From the NCBI GenBank assembly GCA_025766275.1, contig JAFKAC010000079.1, positions 1-64,000 on the forward strand: a DNA stretch of 64,000 bases, written 5' to 3'. This document shows, piece after piece, positions 1 through 11,318 of this stretch. The stretch is from Lactarius indigo. Lineage: Eukaryota > Basidiomycota > Agaricomycetes > Russulales > Russulaceae. A model generated the notes under the pieces. The model made no database searches. It worked only from the letters and a program-made list of their open reading frames with translations, and was not told the origin of the DNA. The position numbers were made by a program, and so were the translations under genes. Each line of letters opens with the position of its first letter. Position 1 is the stretch's first letter.

Positions 1-1215
1 AACTTGATTGCATCTAAGTCCTAAGGTAATCAAATAATGAACAAATGTGTTGCGTATGCGTCCATACATCTCGACTCTACTACCATCACACCTCCAGGGT
101 GTACTTCCTTCCACACGTGAGATGTGGCCGACTCCCAACGCCAAGGTGTCACGCACATGAGTGCACTCTCCTTCAACACTATCCTTGTCCCAACTCACTC
201 TATCTGAAACGTAACCCATCGCAACATTAGCTCAACTTCAGCTTAAATAATAAGCCAGCCCAACTTAGCAGAATATAATCCACAAAGGCACCTGTGATGA
301 CTCACTGTCACTCAACAGGGAAGTCACAACATAGGCAGAGACTGGGGGCTGAGAGGGTGTGGAGAAGAGATGCTCCACAACAGAAGAACCCAAGATACGC
401 TCTTGGCTCAGAGAGGAGTAGTGGCGCGCAATGAGCGGGGCACTCAAAGGAGCTGAGAGGCAAGATGTCATGAACTCCCCAGTCACCTTTCCCTTTCTGC
501 CCTTATCTCATCCATTCCCTTTCTTGGCAGTTACCTTTCTTAAACCTATGCTTCCCTTTTATCTGATTATTCCAGCACCTTCTGTGCTATTCTTGTCTAC
601 CCTTCTTCTGCCTTGCTAGCATAACACCATCTTGCATGATGTTGACCATTTTGCCAGCACATCATTCTATCTATAGCAACCAGTAGCACTATGCGCTCAG
701 GCACAATCCTGTACTATATAAGGAACCCTGTAGTGCACCTTAGCTCCTTAGCTTTGGCTTAATCAACTATCTGCGTTGTATCTCCAATTGACTCCTTGAG
801 CGCCTCAGTCCTTTCAGCACTCAAGTCCTTGACCCAGAACCTCAGACCCTTGACCCTTATCCCCTTTGGGTCATTCCCCTCTCAGCCTCTGTGCAGGCTT
901 CCCCTTGACTTCCCTCTTACCCTCGTCTTGTCTTACTGGTCAGCCCAGTGACACCTGACCTTTGGACTTAGCCTTTGTGCTCGTCCATTGCTACAAACTC
1001 AGTCACCTTAATACAAGGGGCTGTTACAGAAGGACTTTCCCACCTCAGTACCAGGGGATTGCCGCCGACTCAGCTACCTTAGCACAGGAGCTGTTACCAG
1101 GGACCTTGGGAGTCGTTACATTCAGTGCCAATCCAACTTGGCTGTTGACTGCCATGTGACAGGAAGCCATTACAGAAGCCCACACCCCCGCAGAGGCATG
1201 ACACAAGAGGGAGGA
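1..1215. other. No gene recognised; possible 3' internal part of an LTR element
   Basis: I see no convincing coding region here. A TATA-like ACTATATAAGG sits near 714-724. The last bases before 1216 (CACAAGAGGGAGGA) are purine-rich and directly abut an LTR start, as a polypurine tract would. The stretch may therefore be internal sequence of a non-autonomous plus-strand LTR element, but nothing else supports that. Confidence 0.25.
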
Positions 1216-1721
1216 TGTCACAAGTGGACAGTCTGAGGGACTGTCCGTAGAATTGCACCAGCTTATATACTACAGGGGGTGGTCTGTGCGTAGCTTTAGG
1301 GCAGGCTTACGGCCCATTCACGGGTGCTGCGCAGTACTGCGCAAAGGAACATTCTAGAGACACCTAACAATAGAGTCCAATCAGAAGGCGTTTAAACATA
1401 GAACAACTGCGCTGCAGTCAATGGCGCAATCTTGCATGTGAATGGCGTGATTCCAGTCAATGCGGGAATCCCCAAGGGATGGTGACTTGGTTGATTATCT
1501 TCGTTGATTGATCAACAATCAACCGTTGATTAGTACACATGTACACAACACATGGTTTAGGAGACATGACTAATCACATGACAGATCACATGATTGTTTG
1601 AGAACAGAATTCAAACTCCGATTCAGAATTCCCCTTTAGGAAGGTGATTACATAAGACCAGGGCCAATGCGGACCAGTCCTAAGCACCCTTGAGTCATGA
1701 CCAAATTATAGGTTCGTGACA
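1216..1721 (+). repeat. LTR (TGTCAC...GTGACA), solo or 3' LTR
   Basis: This 506-bp segment begins TGTCAC and ends GTGACA, a perfect 6-bp terminal inversion. It has a TATA-like TTATATAC near 1264 and a purine tract just left of its first base. The right edge abuts gag-derived sequence of an old family-A element with a sharp change in similarity at 1722. No 5-bp target duplication is visible (GAGGA on the left, CCCTC on the right), so it may be a 3' LTR or a recombined end. It is not similar to the other LTR families in the window. Confidence 0.5.
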
Positions 1722-3308
1722 CCCTCCTTTTTCCATAATTGTTGAAGGATAATGTCTTTTACATCATCTGATTCTTCTGCTACTCCATTAAGCCAATCAC
1801 TGGCATGCTGTTGCAGCGGTGCTTTGAGGTGCATGTATTGTTGCTGTTATGCAGTTGCTGCCTCTTTCCATTCTTGGTAGTTTTGAGGATTGTCAAGAGT
1901 GTAAACCTGATGAACAGCACAGATGAACAGCATACTCACAGTGGACTGAAGACTGTGGTGAGATAAACTGAGCAGCTGGAAACCAGCAGAGGGAGATCTT
2001 GCAAGTGGAAGCAAAGCGGTGTTCTGCCACACAGCAGAGTGAGAACTGATAATAGTATTACAGGAGAGGGACTTTACCTGGCACACAGCAGAGTGAGAAC
2101 TGATGTGGACCAGGGCGTATAGAGTACTCTACTTATACTATACAGAGCCGTGACACTAGTATAAGGGCAGTAACATAGAGTCACAGAATACAAGGAGTGT
2201 TGTTCTACATATAGGACAAAAGGAGTGTACCAAAGGAGAACAAGGCAACCAGAACAAAGAAAGTCTAGACAAGGATGATATCATAGTGACGTCATAATAA
2301 AGATAAGAACTAAAGGAGAACAAAGGACAGAGTACAATGAAGTGTCCAGAGTGTTCTACATGATGTCATTGTACATGATGTCATACATGACGCAATAGTA
2401 AGCGCTAGATTGTACAGATCAAATTCATGTAATCTACAAGTCCAGTTAATCTAATCTAAAGCAGTCCATGCTGCTAGTCCAGTCCGTACGAGCCACTAAG
2501 TGCACAAGGGTCACTTATCAACAAAACCTTCTTGTAGAGGTCTTTTGGTAGTCCCCCCATGAATAGGTTGAGGGTCTGGGGGTCATCAAGTTGATATTGA
2601 GCTCAGCATACTAGTTGCTTGAATTGGGTGCAATACTCATATAGATTTCCCTCAATCATTTTGAGTCCTTTTTTAAGCTTGTATTGAGCTTGTTCCTGTT
2701 CCATGGTGTTTCTAAAGTGTTGCATAAAGCTACATGTGACTTCATTCCACAGTCCTTCACTTGTTCAAGATATGCCAGCTTGTATCTGGCCATTGAGCCA
2801 CGTAAGCATGGCTAATACCCATTTGCTGATGTTAACACCCCTTGATGAAGGAAAGAAAGAGTAGCACTCTTCAATAAGGCATTGCCATGATACTTTCATC
2901 TGCATTCATGCCCCAATAGAGTGCCATTGTGTGAGGAATGCCTCTACTTTGGCATGTTCTCTGTCAAATACTGTGGGTGCTTCACCAGCTAGCTTGTTAT
3001 TTTGGGGAGGGGTGATGAGACCTGCACCTGGTATTCCTCCTTCTGATGTTCCTCCAGGGAACCCCCCAGGGAATCCTCTGAATCCCCCACCTTGTGGGGG
3101 TGGTCCTTCCCCTGGTAGTCTTCTGGGAGGCCCCCTGCTGCTAGGTGGGTCTGGTACATCTGGCCCAATGGCACAGTGTATAGTGACATTGTTGTTGGTC
3201 ATTCAATGCCTAGTTTGAGGGTTGATAGGGGCCAGTATGGCCTGGGCTTCTTGGGTGATACATTGTTGTTCTTCTTGGGCCAACTGGTCAATCACTTTGC
3301 TAGCTAGT
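1722..3308 (-). pseudogene. Old family-A Gag remnant, 3' part
   Basis: This is a decayed copy of Gag from an ancient family-A Gypsy element. It can be aligned by eye with the younger gag at 8616-9990. It starts close to the gag-pol junction, runs through the nucleocapsid/capsid region, and reaches the Gly/Pro-rich linker (about 3040-3180). Nearly all CpG sites of the younger copy read TpG or CpA here, and many frameshifts are present. It is interrupted by a family-Z solo LTR (1908-2523). The reading resumes at 11098 beyond the younger family-A element. The pol half and 3' LTR of this old element are not in the window. It is surely non-functional. Confidence 0.8.
1908..2523 (-). repeat. Solo LTR, family Z (TSD AAACC)
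   Basis: This 616-bp LTR is inserted in the old gag remnant. On the minus strand it begins TGTTGATAAG and ends TTCATCA. The direct repeat AAACC at 1903-1907 and 2524-2528 is a clean 5-bp target-site duplication, and gag similarity resumes exactly across it. Copies or fragments of the same LTR are at 14290-14497, 36054-36683 and about 55026-55447. No internal coding region for this family is present, so its autonomous element is unknown. Confidence 0.85.
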
Positions 3309-3813
3309 TGTTACGCTCCACCAGCGTTAGTCTGACTTGGACGTGAAGACGGCATAATCGACTTAGCGAAAGTTAGGCAATGGGGATCATGTGTCAACCC
3401 AACGCAAGTTGAACAGGGGCCCACCGGCACACACTGCAACTCAAGTATATAGAGGTACTACCCCTTGGTGGGTAGAAGCGGAAGCACACTTAGTCAAAGA
3501 CTAAGGCAAGCAAAAGACGAGTCAAGATGGTGGATTGAAGAAGACCAAGATGGGGACTCTTGGTCTTCCGTCACACTACTTATACAGATACATGTGGGCT
3601 TTAAAGCGCCGCTGGAATAGTAAGTAACCAATAGTAACTAGCTCGAACCCTAGTACAGCTATCCTAGGAATGAGTCATACATGAGTCACAATCACATGCG
3701 AACTACTATGCTGACTGATACGATGTAAGAGTCCATGACTAATGTTGATACCGACCGTAGTTATAACCGGTCGTGAGTCGTGTGTAATGAGTCATCAAGT
3801 CCATACCGTAACA
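3309..3813 (-). repeat. 3' LTR of family-A element
   Basis: This 505-bp LTR starts TGTTAC and ends GTAACA, a perfect 6-bp terminal inverted repeat. It pairs with 10589-11097. Most differences from its partner are C/T or G/A at CpG sites, plus a few small indels. Confidence 0.93.
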
Positions 3814-3845
3814 CCACCCCCTTTTCAGGAGTGAGGCCCACCTCA

Positions 3846-6800
3846 CTAATCCGCTACTGATTCCTGCTGCATCCACTCTGCTTCATCTTCCATTCGTGCC
3901 AATATGTTAGCTCTTTCGAGATGATAGAGACTGTCCTTTTGTCTGCGACCACCATCTCCCGCTCCAACTGCAACTGCCGAATCCACCTGTCTAGCTGGTC
4001 CTCGGCAAACGAATTGCCGGAACTGGCGTAGTTCCTGAATGAGAGTGACGTCCCCGATACGCATTAGTAGTAGGTTGGTGGGGTGTCGGTCGCGGAGCAT
4101 GAAGTACTCCTCGTGCGGTATGAATGCGCGGTTGTTCTTCGGGAGATGGGGGGTGGCGTAAAGGGGTTTGCCATAGAGGAAACCCAACCCCGGAGCTAGT
4201 CCGAGTACGAAGGGGTCTCCTCCTCGATAACCTGTACGTGGGATGCTTGTATCGTCGGTCCATTGGGGAGCTTGATCGGGAACGAATGTAATCGGGTCCT
4301 CTATTGACCCGGAACCCCTCAGGGACGATGAGCCTGGTTGCGGGGTCTCGTTCGCCCATTGGTGTATAATGAGCCGCTTGTGCCACGGCGACTCGTCCTC
4401 GGTGTAAAGGCCCCCCCGCTGCGTCGATGAGGTAGGGAGTGGCGGCTGGATCTTCAGCGTAGAATTCATGGTTAAGGAATGCGTGCCTGATGGGGTAATG
4501 GTCTCTAAGCTCGTCTTCATCCTCATCTTCGTCCAGTACTCTTTCCGCTCCTTCATCATTCAGCGTCGGCAGGCGGCGATATGCAGTTGCTCCTGCTGCC
4601 ACTGTGCCACTGTCTCCTTCCATTCTTGTTCATACTTCTTCATGGCATTGGGTGGTTTCACTGCGCGGGACAGCTGCTTGAAGCCGAAAAAGCTCGTCTT
4701 CTGTGAGGAAGGCTTTGGGCTCACCGGTATTGGGGTTTGTGAGGGCGTACATTGGCGGAGGTGCTGGCTGAGTTGCTGTTGGATCGTCGTCGAGAGTTCC
4801 CTGTACGGGCACAGGGAATCGTTGCAATGTCTGGTACAGTTCTTCACTAGTGATAGGGCCGCCTTCCTCATGCTGCATGGAGGTATGGTCTCCATCCGCA
4901 GTTCCAATGGTTGCGGTGTCATTGGTGGAGTCGGGGTTAACAAGCGTGGCGGAGGAGTTGTTGACGAGGGTAGAGAGGAGTGCGAGCTGGTCATTTTGTC
5001 GAGTAGAGGACATGGAGTGAAGGATTGATGGGGACTTATCGCGACAGGAGGTCATTCTTATATGCGTTTCTCGGTCGGGGTTGGAATGTTTGAATTCCCG
5101 TACGGCTTCGTCGGCGAATACGTCATCCTTATCTATCCACTGGTTGTCTGAGTCAGGATACCCCTTCCATTTCACAAGGTATTGGAGCCGTCGTCTTCTG
5201 CCAATCGCCGAGAGTCTAGAATCTTCTCAACTTTGTATTCTTCCTCGTTATCACCAAATCCGGTGGTGGGCGCTGATAGTTTGGTCCATGTGTGGGTGTC
5301 TCGTGATAAGGTGTGAGAAGATCTATGTGAAAGACATCGTGGATGCTCCACTGCGTGGGAAGCTCGAGGCGATAGTTGACAGGGGACATCACCTGGATGA
5401 CTTTAAATGGTCCGTGCCGTTTAGCGGCTAGTTTTGTGGTTGGTTGGTGCGTTTGCAAGTGGCGTCCCTTGAGCCACACGAGATCTCCTTCTTTGAACTT
5501 GGGCATATCTTTGTGTTTGACCCATGACTTTTGCGCCCTGAGCATACAGGAGAAGGCACGCTGTCGCGCCTGTTTGAACTGGTCTAGTCTCAGGGACACC
5601 TGTGGGATAGGGGAAGGCCTATCGGTCCAATCAGTGTGGGGATTGAATCTGATAAGAGGAAAAAGGGGACTCCCGTGTAGTCTCATTGGGCCAATTGTTA
5701 TGCGTGAATTCTGCCATAGGCAGATAGCGAACCCAGTCGTCTTGTCGTTCGTTCACCCAGAAGCGGAGATATTGTTCGAGCCATTGATTTGTTCGTTCCA
5801 ATTGGCCATCGGTTCTGGGATGATAAGCGGTTGAGATATTTTGGCTAATGCCAAGAATCTTGCATATCTCTCATGAACTTGGATGCAAACGGGGGTCTCG
5901 ATCACTGATAACACGCGAGGGGAGTCTGAATCGTGGGAAGACATGGGACACGTACAGGGCAGCCATTCCTTCGGCCATTATTTCTTCATTGCAAGGGAGG
6001 AAAATGGCGGCTTTGGTACAATCATGATCTGTTACCGTTAGAATAGAGTCGTAGCCGCGAGAGATGGGGAGTTTAGTAATAAAGTCCACTGCAATGGTCT
6101 CAAATGGCAGGGCTTCCGGTTTCGGGTAAATGGGTTGTAGGGGTGCTCTGATGGGACGGAGGTTGACTTTATGTCGCTGGCATTCTGCACAGCCCTTGAC
6201 GTAATCCATAACATCGTTCTTCATCTGCGGCCACCAGTAGTGTCGCTCGGTGAATTGGAGAGTACGTTTGATACCGGGGTGGCTGTATACAGGGGAATCA
6301 TGGTGAGTGGCAATGATAGTGCGTTTGTCGTGGATGCCGCCCGTAACCACTTGGCGTCCGTCTTTGTACCATGTTCCTTCGATGTCTTTTAGCTTATGAG
6401 CATCACCCAAGGTTTCAACTTAGCTATGTCTTGCTCGTATATGGGGTGTTCTGGAGTCATTTCCACCAGTAAGATCTCAGGTCTCCAATGTGGATGTCGT
6501 GGTTCTTCTAGCGTGGTGGCGCGTGCAAAGACGCTTTCCGGTAATACTGTTATCCCTTCGTTGTCGTTTTCTCCTTGATCGTAATCTGGCCTTCACGACA
6601 GTGCGTCTGCACGCCCATTGGAATTTCCTTTAATGTGATGAATCTCGAAGTCATATTCGGAGAGTTCAAGTACTTCCCTGGCTACGCGTCTACTAATCTT
6701 CTGTGGTATTTCCAGTATTGTAGGTTGAGATGGTCGGAGAATACTTTGATCTTGTGGGGAGAGCCCGCTAAGAGGGGTCTCCAGTGGCGGAAAGCTTTGA

Positions 6801-8560
6801 CAATTGCTAGGAGTTCAAGATTGTAAATGTTGTAATTTCGTTCGGCTTCGTTGAGGGTGGATGAGTAGTAACCGATAGGGTGTCGTTTACCATCTGCTTT
6901 GCGCTGAAGGAGGACTGCTCCTGTTGCAAAACCTGATGCATCGACTTCTAACTCAAATTGTTGAGTGAGGTTTGGTGTGCAAGGACAGGTTCGCTAGTGA
7001 CAGGGTTTTAAGGTCTTGGAATGCCCTTTCTTCTTCGGTTCCCCAGTGCCATTCGGTGTCCTTGCAGGTAAGTTTGTTGAGGGGTCGTGCCTTGGTTGCG
7101 AAACCTCGTATGAAAGGACGTAAAAATAGCAAAAACTGAGAAACGAGCGGACGTCCTTAACCTTGGTTGGCATAGGCCAATCTTTAATGCCTGAAATTTT
7201 GACAGGGTCCATGCGTGTCACCCCCTTTTCAAGGATTACCCCCAGGTAATCCATACGTGGGGAGTGGAAGAGGCATTTTTCAAGCTTGTAATACAGGTCG
7301 TGTTCTGTGGATACGCGGAGAACGTCTTTGACTGCTTCAATGTGGTCTTGAAGGGAGTGGTTAAGTCCCATTGTGATACCAATGTCGTCCATGTAAACCC
7401 GGATTACCGTTCCATGGGCTTCATGTTTAGCTATGATGTCCCTGAATATGAAATTCATCATGGTCTGGAACGTTGCCGGAGAGTTGGTAAGGCCGAAAAA
7501 CATCACCGTCGGTTCAACAACCCGTAGCGCATCTTGAACGCTGCCTTCTCTTCGTCTCCTTCTTTGATGCGTATGTTGTTGTACCCCCATCTAACGTCGA
7601 GTTTGGTGTAGATGTGAGTGTTACTGAGGTCCGTGATGAGATCGGAGATGAGAGGGAGTGGATACTGATTGCGAATGGTAACTGCATTAATTTTCCGATA
7701 GTCTTGAACGGGTTGTAATTTTCCATCTTTCTTTTTAATGAAAAAGAAGGACGAAGCGTATGGGGATTTAGAAGGTCGTATATACCCCTTCTTGAGTTGT
7801 TCATTGATCCACTCGCGCAGCTTCTTGTCTTCTTCTTGAGTCATGGGGTATATTTTGCAATCGATTGCGTTGGCTGTTCCTGGTTTAAATTTGATGGCGT
7901 GATCCCAAGGCCTGCTTGGCGGAAACCTGTCCGATGCTTCTTCGCTGAAGAGGCGTTCAAATTCGCGATATTTGGGTGGTAACTCAGCTTTGGTTACATA
8001 TTGCTGAGCGGTGATGGCAAGGTCAGTGGCCGTTGCCCTGATTCGACACCCTTCTTCAAATTGTTGTCGCTGTTCGTCGGTAATAACACAGGAGTGTACT
8101 ACTTCGTATTCGTCGTCTTGGATAGTAGTTGTTGCGACTATTGACGTTGTTTTGAGGTAAGGGTTGGTGGAACGAATGATGATGGGGAGCATATCTTCAT
8201 GAATGGCAGCTTGCGACCATTTGATATGCGGGTCGTAGATGGCAAGCCAGGGGTATCCTAATACGATGTCTTCATTTCCGATGTCCATGACAAGGAAACT
8301 TATTTCTTTATGGATTCCTTTAGTTTGAACATCAACGTCAGTGTAATGAGTGATACGTCCCGATTTATTCTCGGTATTGTCAATATTCCATATTTTCTTT
8401 GGGACGTCGAGTAGTTTTGTCCCAAGCCCCATCCTTTTTGCGAAGGAAGGCTTTATGAAGCAGTGGGTTGCCCCGGAGTCGACTAGTGCTTGTATGTTGG
8501 CCATTGCGTAACTGGTGCGAATCATACTGGAACTCTCATAGAACGATAGCGAGTCATGAT
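3846..8560 (-). pseudogene. Family-A Pol polyprotein, frameshifted
   Basis: Broken Pol of the family-A element. Reading down the minus strand, the aspartic protease motif VDSGATH is near 8485. The reverse transcriptase has YMDDIG near 7380-7395 and a conserved LEKCLFHSPRMDYLGVIL-type block near 7240-7290. RNase H is about 6750-6990. The integrase has a zinc-binding HHCC region and ALDF-type/ISDRDPR core at about 5930-6400. A chromodomain (KWKGYPDSDNQW) lies near 5130-5180. An extra C-terminal domain with GKPLYATP and a coiled coil occupies about 3846-4600. Frame changes occur near 8524, 7515, 6990-6410 and 5700, and between 4560 and 4640. It matches Pol of C1 and C2 throughout, so the original was a single ORF of about 1550 codons. 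Expression of a full protein is not possible. Confidence 0.88.
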
Positions 8561-8601
8561 TACACTGTTACATTTAACTGCCCTCACCCAGGCCGATGGG
8601 T

Positions 8602-10568
8602 TCAGGCGTCCTGAAAACCCTCCTTCTTCCACAATTGTTGGAGGATAATGTCCTTTACATCGTCCGATTCTCCTGCTACTCCTTTGAGCCAGTCACTGGC
8701 GTGCTGTTGAGGGGGTGCGTCTTGAACCACCCTAGTAGCAGTCTCTGGTTCTTGTTGATGATAGTCGGTATCAATGTAGCGACTAGTTGATGCTTGAGGC
8801 TGATAGCTTCCTTTTGGTTGTCTACAGTCACGGGCCATGTGTCCGTCCTTTCCACAATTATAACAGGTGACTGGCCTTTGGTTATTACGTCCTCCTCCCC
8901 TTTGGATGAATCCTCCTCTTGGTCAATATGGGGGACAAGGGGCGAGTACATCTTCCGCTCCCGCAAGTCGTCCTCGGATTCGATCTGCTGAGGTATCCAT
9001 GGCGTTTGGATCTCGGGGTAGGTTTCTTGGTTGCCAGGAACTTCTTGGTGGCCCCTGCCACTGTCGTTGTTGTCGTGGTCGTCCTTGTCCCTGCCCTTGA
9101 GGAACTCCTCTATTCAATACTGCTTTGAGGTGGAGGTATTGTTGTTGACGGGTTGTAGCCGCTTCTTTCCATTCACAGTAATTGCGAGGGTTGTCGAGAG
9201 TGTAGACCTTTTCATATTGGTCCTTTGGTAATCCACTCGCAATAGGTCAAGCGTTTGGGGTCGTCAAGTCTATACTGAGCGCGGCGTATTAACTGTTCGA
9301 ATTGGGTGCAATACTCATCTAGGTTGCTCCCGATCATTCTGGCTCCTTTCTTAAGCTCGTATTGAGCTTGTTCTTGTTCCATGGTATTCCGGAAGCGCTG
9401 CATAAAGCTGCGCGTGACTTCGTTCCATAGTCCTTCACTTGTACGGGGTATTCCTGCCTGTATCTGGCCATTGAGCCAGGTGAGCATGGCTAATACCCAT
9501 TCGCTAATGTTGACGCCTTTGATATAAGAAAGGAAGAGTAGGGCCCGTCGATATGGTGTTGCCATGATGCCTTCGTCGGCGTTCATGCTCCAATAGACGT
9601 GCCATTGAGTGAGGAATGCTTCGACCTTGGTGCGTTCTCCGTCAAATACTGTGGGTGCTTCGCCAGCTAGCTTATTACTGGGAGGGGGAGCAATGGGACC
9701 TGCACCTGGTAGTCCTCCTCCTGGATGTCCTCCTCCTGGTGGTCCTCCCGGAATCCTCCAGGGAGTCCTCCAGGGAATCCTCCAAATCCGGGTCCTCTTG
9801 ATGGAGGTCCTCCTCCTGGTAAGTCACCAGGAGGTCCACCTCCACCACTAGGAGGGTCAGCCACATCTGGTCCAATGGCGCGGTGGATTGCTATGTCATC
9901 GTCGGTCATTCGATGACCGGTATGAGGGTTGATGGGAGCTAGATTAGCTCTGGATTCTTCTGCATGCGTCTTTGTTCTTCTAGGGCTATTTGATCCCTTG
10001 CTTCAAGGGTGAGCTGCAGTTCTTCTTGCGTAACGGTGGTTGTTGCCATTGCGACTGCTGGACTGTGGATGTGAATTACTTCTGGTTCGGGCTGGTGAAT
10101 GGTAAGGGACTCAGTTTGTTGTATGATATGATCGCCAATAGCTCCTAAGCTAGCTTCCTCTGCTGGCGTTGTTCCTCTACTTGGTGATTGACCTTCAGAT
10201 TCCTCTCCTCCGCTAACACCTTCATCGGTATATTCCTGCGCTTGTCCGTCGATGGGACCGTAGTCAGCGCGGCTGTTAAGTTCTCGTGCGTCGATATCGC
10301 AGTTGTAGTTTCTTCCTGCTGGGCGTACAATATCCCAGCGATGGTCTATGGGGTTCCAAGTAATCTCGACCCAACAGAGGTGTTTGAAATTGAACTCAAC
10401 GGGTCGGAAACGGTTAGGACCGTTAAACTCCACGAAATATCCGGTGTCTTCTCCTCTTTCTCTCCACTGAGCAGCTTCCAAGAATCTTGTTGGTACGTTG
10501 CGGTCTCCTCGTCGTATAATATGATAGGGACGGAAGGACATCCACTGGTCTCTGGTCGAGTACGCCAC
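8602..10568 (-). pseudogene. Family-A Gag, frameshifted
   Basis: Gag of the family-A element. The N-terminal domain (10568 to about 10050) is closely similar to that of C1 gag (shared GDRNVPTRFL and FRPVEFNF blocks). A Met-Ala-Thr-Thr-Thr start-like motif lies at 10050, followed by a Gly/Pro-rich linker (9680-9880), capsid-like region (9212-9600), and nucleocapsid region ending at TGA 8604-8602. No ATG lies upstream of the conserved N-terminal domain. The likely start is a GTG at 10568-10566 within ATTGTGGCG, the same position as in C1. A one-base frameshift occurs near 9965, and more occur below 9212. The slippery heptamer GGGTTTT is at 8620-8614 on the minus strand, just before the stop. 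Confidence 0.85.
8614..8620 (-). promoter_or_regulatory. -1 frameshift slippery heptamer GGGTTTT (family A)
   Basis: On the minus strand, gag codons read GAG GGT TTT, giving the canonical X XXY YYZ heptamer a few codons before the gag TGA at 8604-8602. The same heptamer in the same phase, followed by a near-identical block of about 30 nt, occurs in C1 and C2. Confidence 0.75.
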
Positions 10569-10575
10569 AATGGGA

Positions 10576-10586
10576 ATCTTGGTCTT
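10576..10586 (-). promoter_or_regulatory. Self-priming primer-binding site, family A
   Basis: On the minus strand AAGACCAAGAT lies two bases inside the 5' LTR end. It is exactly complementary, over 11 nt, to ATCTTGGTCTT at 10831-10821 in the LTR, the inferred first 11 nt of the transcript. This matches the Tf1/sushi self-priming arrangement rather than a tRNA primer. Confidence 0.75.
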
Positions 10587-10588
10587 AA

Positions 10589-11097
10589 TGTTATGCTCCA
10601 CCAGCGTTAGTCCGACTTGGACGTGAAGACGGCGTAATCGACTTAGCGAAAGTTAGGCAATGGGGATCACGTGTCAACCCAACGCAAGTTGAACAGGGGC
10701 CCACCGGCACACGCTGCAACTCAAGTATATAGAGGTACTACCCCTTGGTGGGTAGAAGCGGAAGCACACTTAGTCAAAGACTAAGGCAAGCAAAAGATGA
10801 GTCAAGATGGTGGATTGAAGAAGACCAAGATGGGGACTCTTGGTCTTCCGTCACGACTACTTATACAGATACATGCGGGCTTTAAAGCGCCGCTGGAATA
10901 GTAAGTAACCAATAGCGTAACTTGCTCGAACCCTAGTACAGCTATCCTAGGAATGAGTCATACATGAGTCACAATCACATGCGAACTACTATGCTGACTG
11001 ATACGATGTAAGAGTCCATGACTAATGTTGATACCGGACCGTAGTCATAACCGGTCGTGAGTCGTGTGTAATGAGTCATCAAGTCTGTACCATAACA
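10589..11097 (-). repeat. 5' LTR of family-A element with promoter
   Basis: This 509-bp LTR starts TGTTAT and ends ATAACA. On the minus strand a TATAAGTAG box lies at 10865-10857. It is 34 bp upstream of the inferred transcript start at 10831, whose first 11 nt are complementary to the PBS. The segment from 10831 to the LTR end contains no ATG. Confidence 0.93.
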
Positions 11098-11318
11098 CTA
11101 GTCGTTCTTCTTCTTGAGTAATAGTAGTTGTGGCCATTGCAACTGCTGGGGATCATATGTGAATTACTTCCAGTTAGGGTTGATGGATGGTAAGGGACTC
11201 AGTTTATTGAATGATGTGCTCTTCAATGGCACCTAGACTTGTGTCTTCTGCTGGAGTATTCCCTCTGCTAGGGGATTCTTGGCTTTCTGATGCTTTTCTC
11301 TGCTGATTCCTTTGTTGG

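Larger units (their letters stand above)
3309..11097 (-). mobile_element. Ty3/Gypsy chromovirus, family A, full length but decayed (TSD CTAGT)
   Basis: This 7789-bp element on the minus strand has LTRs at 3309-3813 and 10589-11097, flanked by CTAGT at 3304-3308 and 11098-11102. It landed inside gag of an older copy of its own family. Internal order on the minus strand is 5' LTR, PBS, gag, pol (PR-RT-RH-IN-chromodomain), extra C-terminal domain, polypurine tract (GAAAAGGGGGTGG, 3814-3826), 3' LTR. The two LTRs differ at roughly 15 sites, most at CpG, so it is clearly older than the B and C1 insertions. Frameshifts in gag and pol make it non-autonomous now. Confidence 0.93.
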
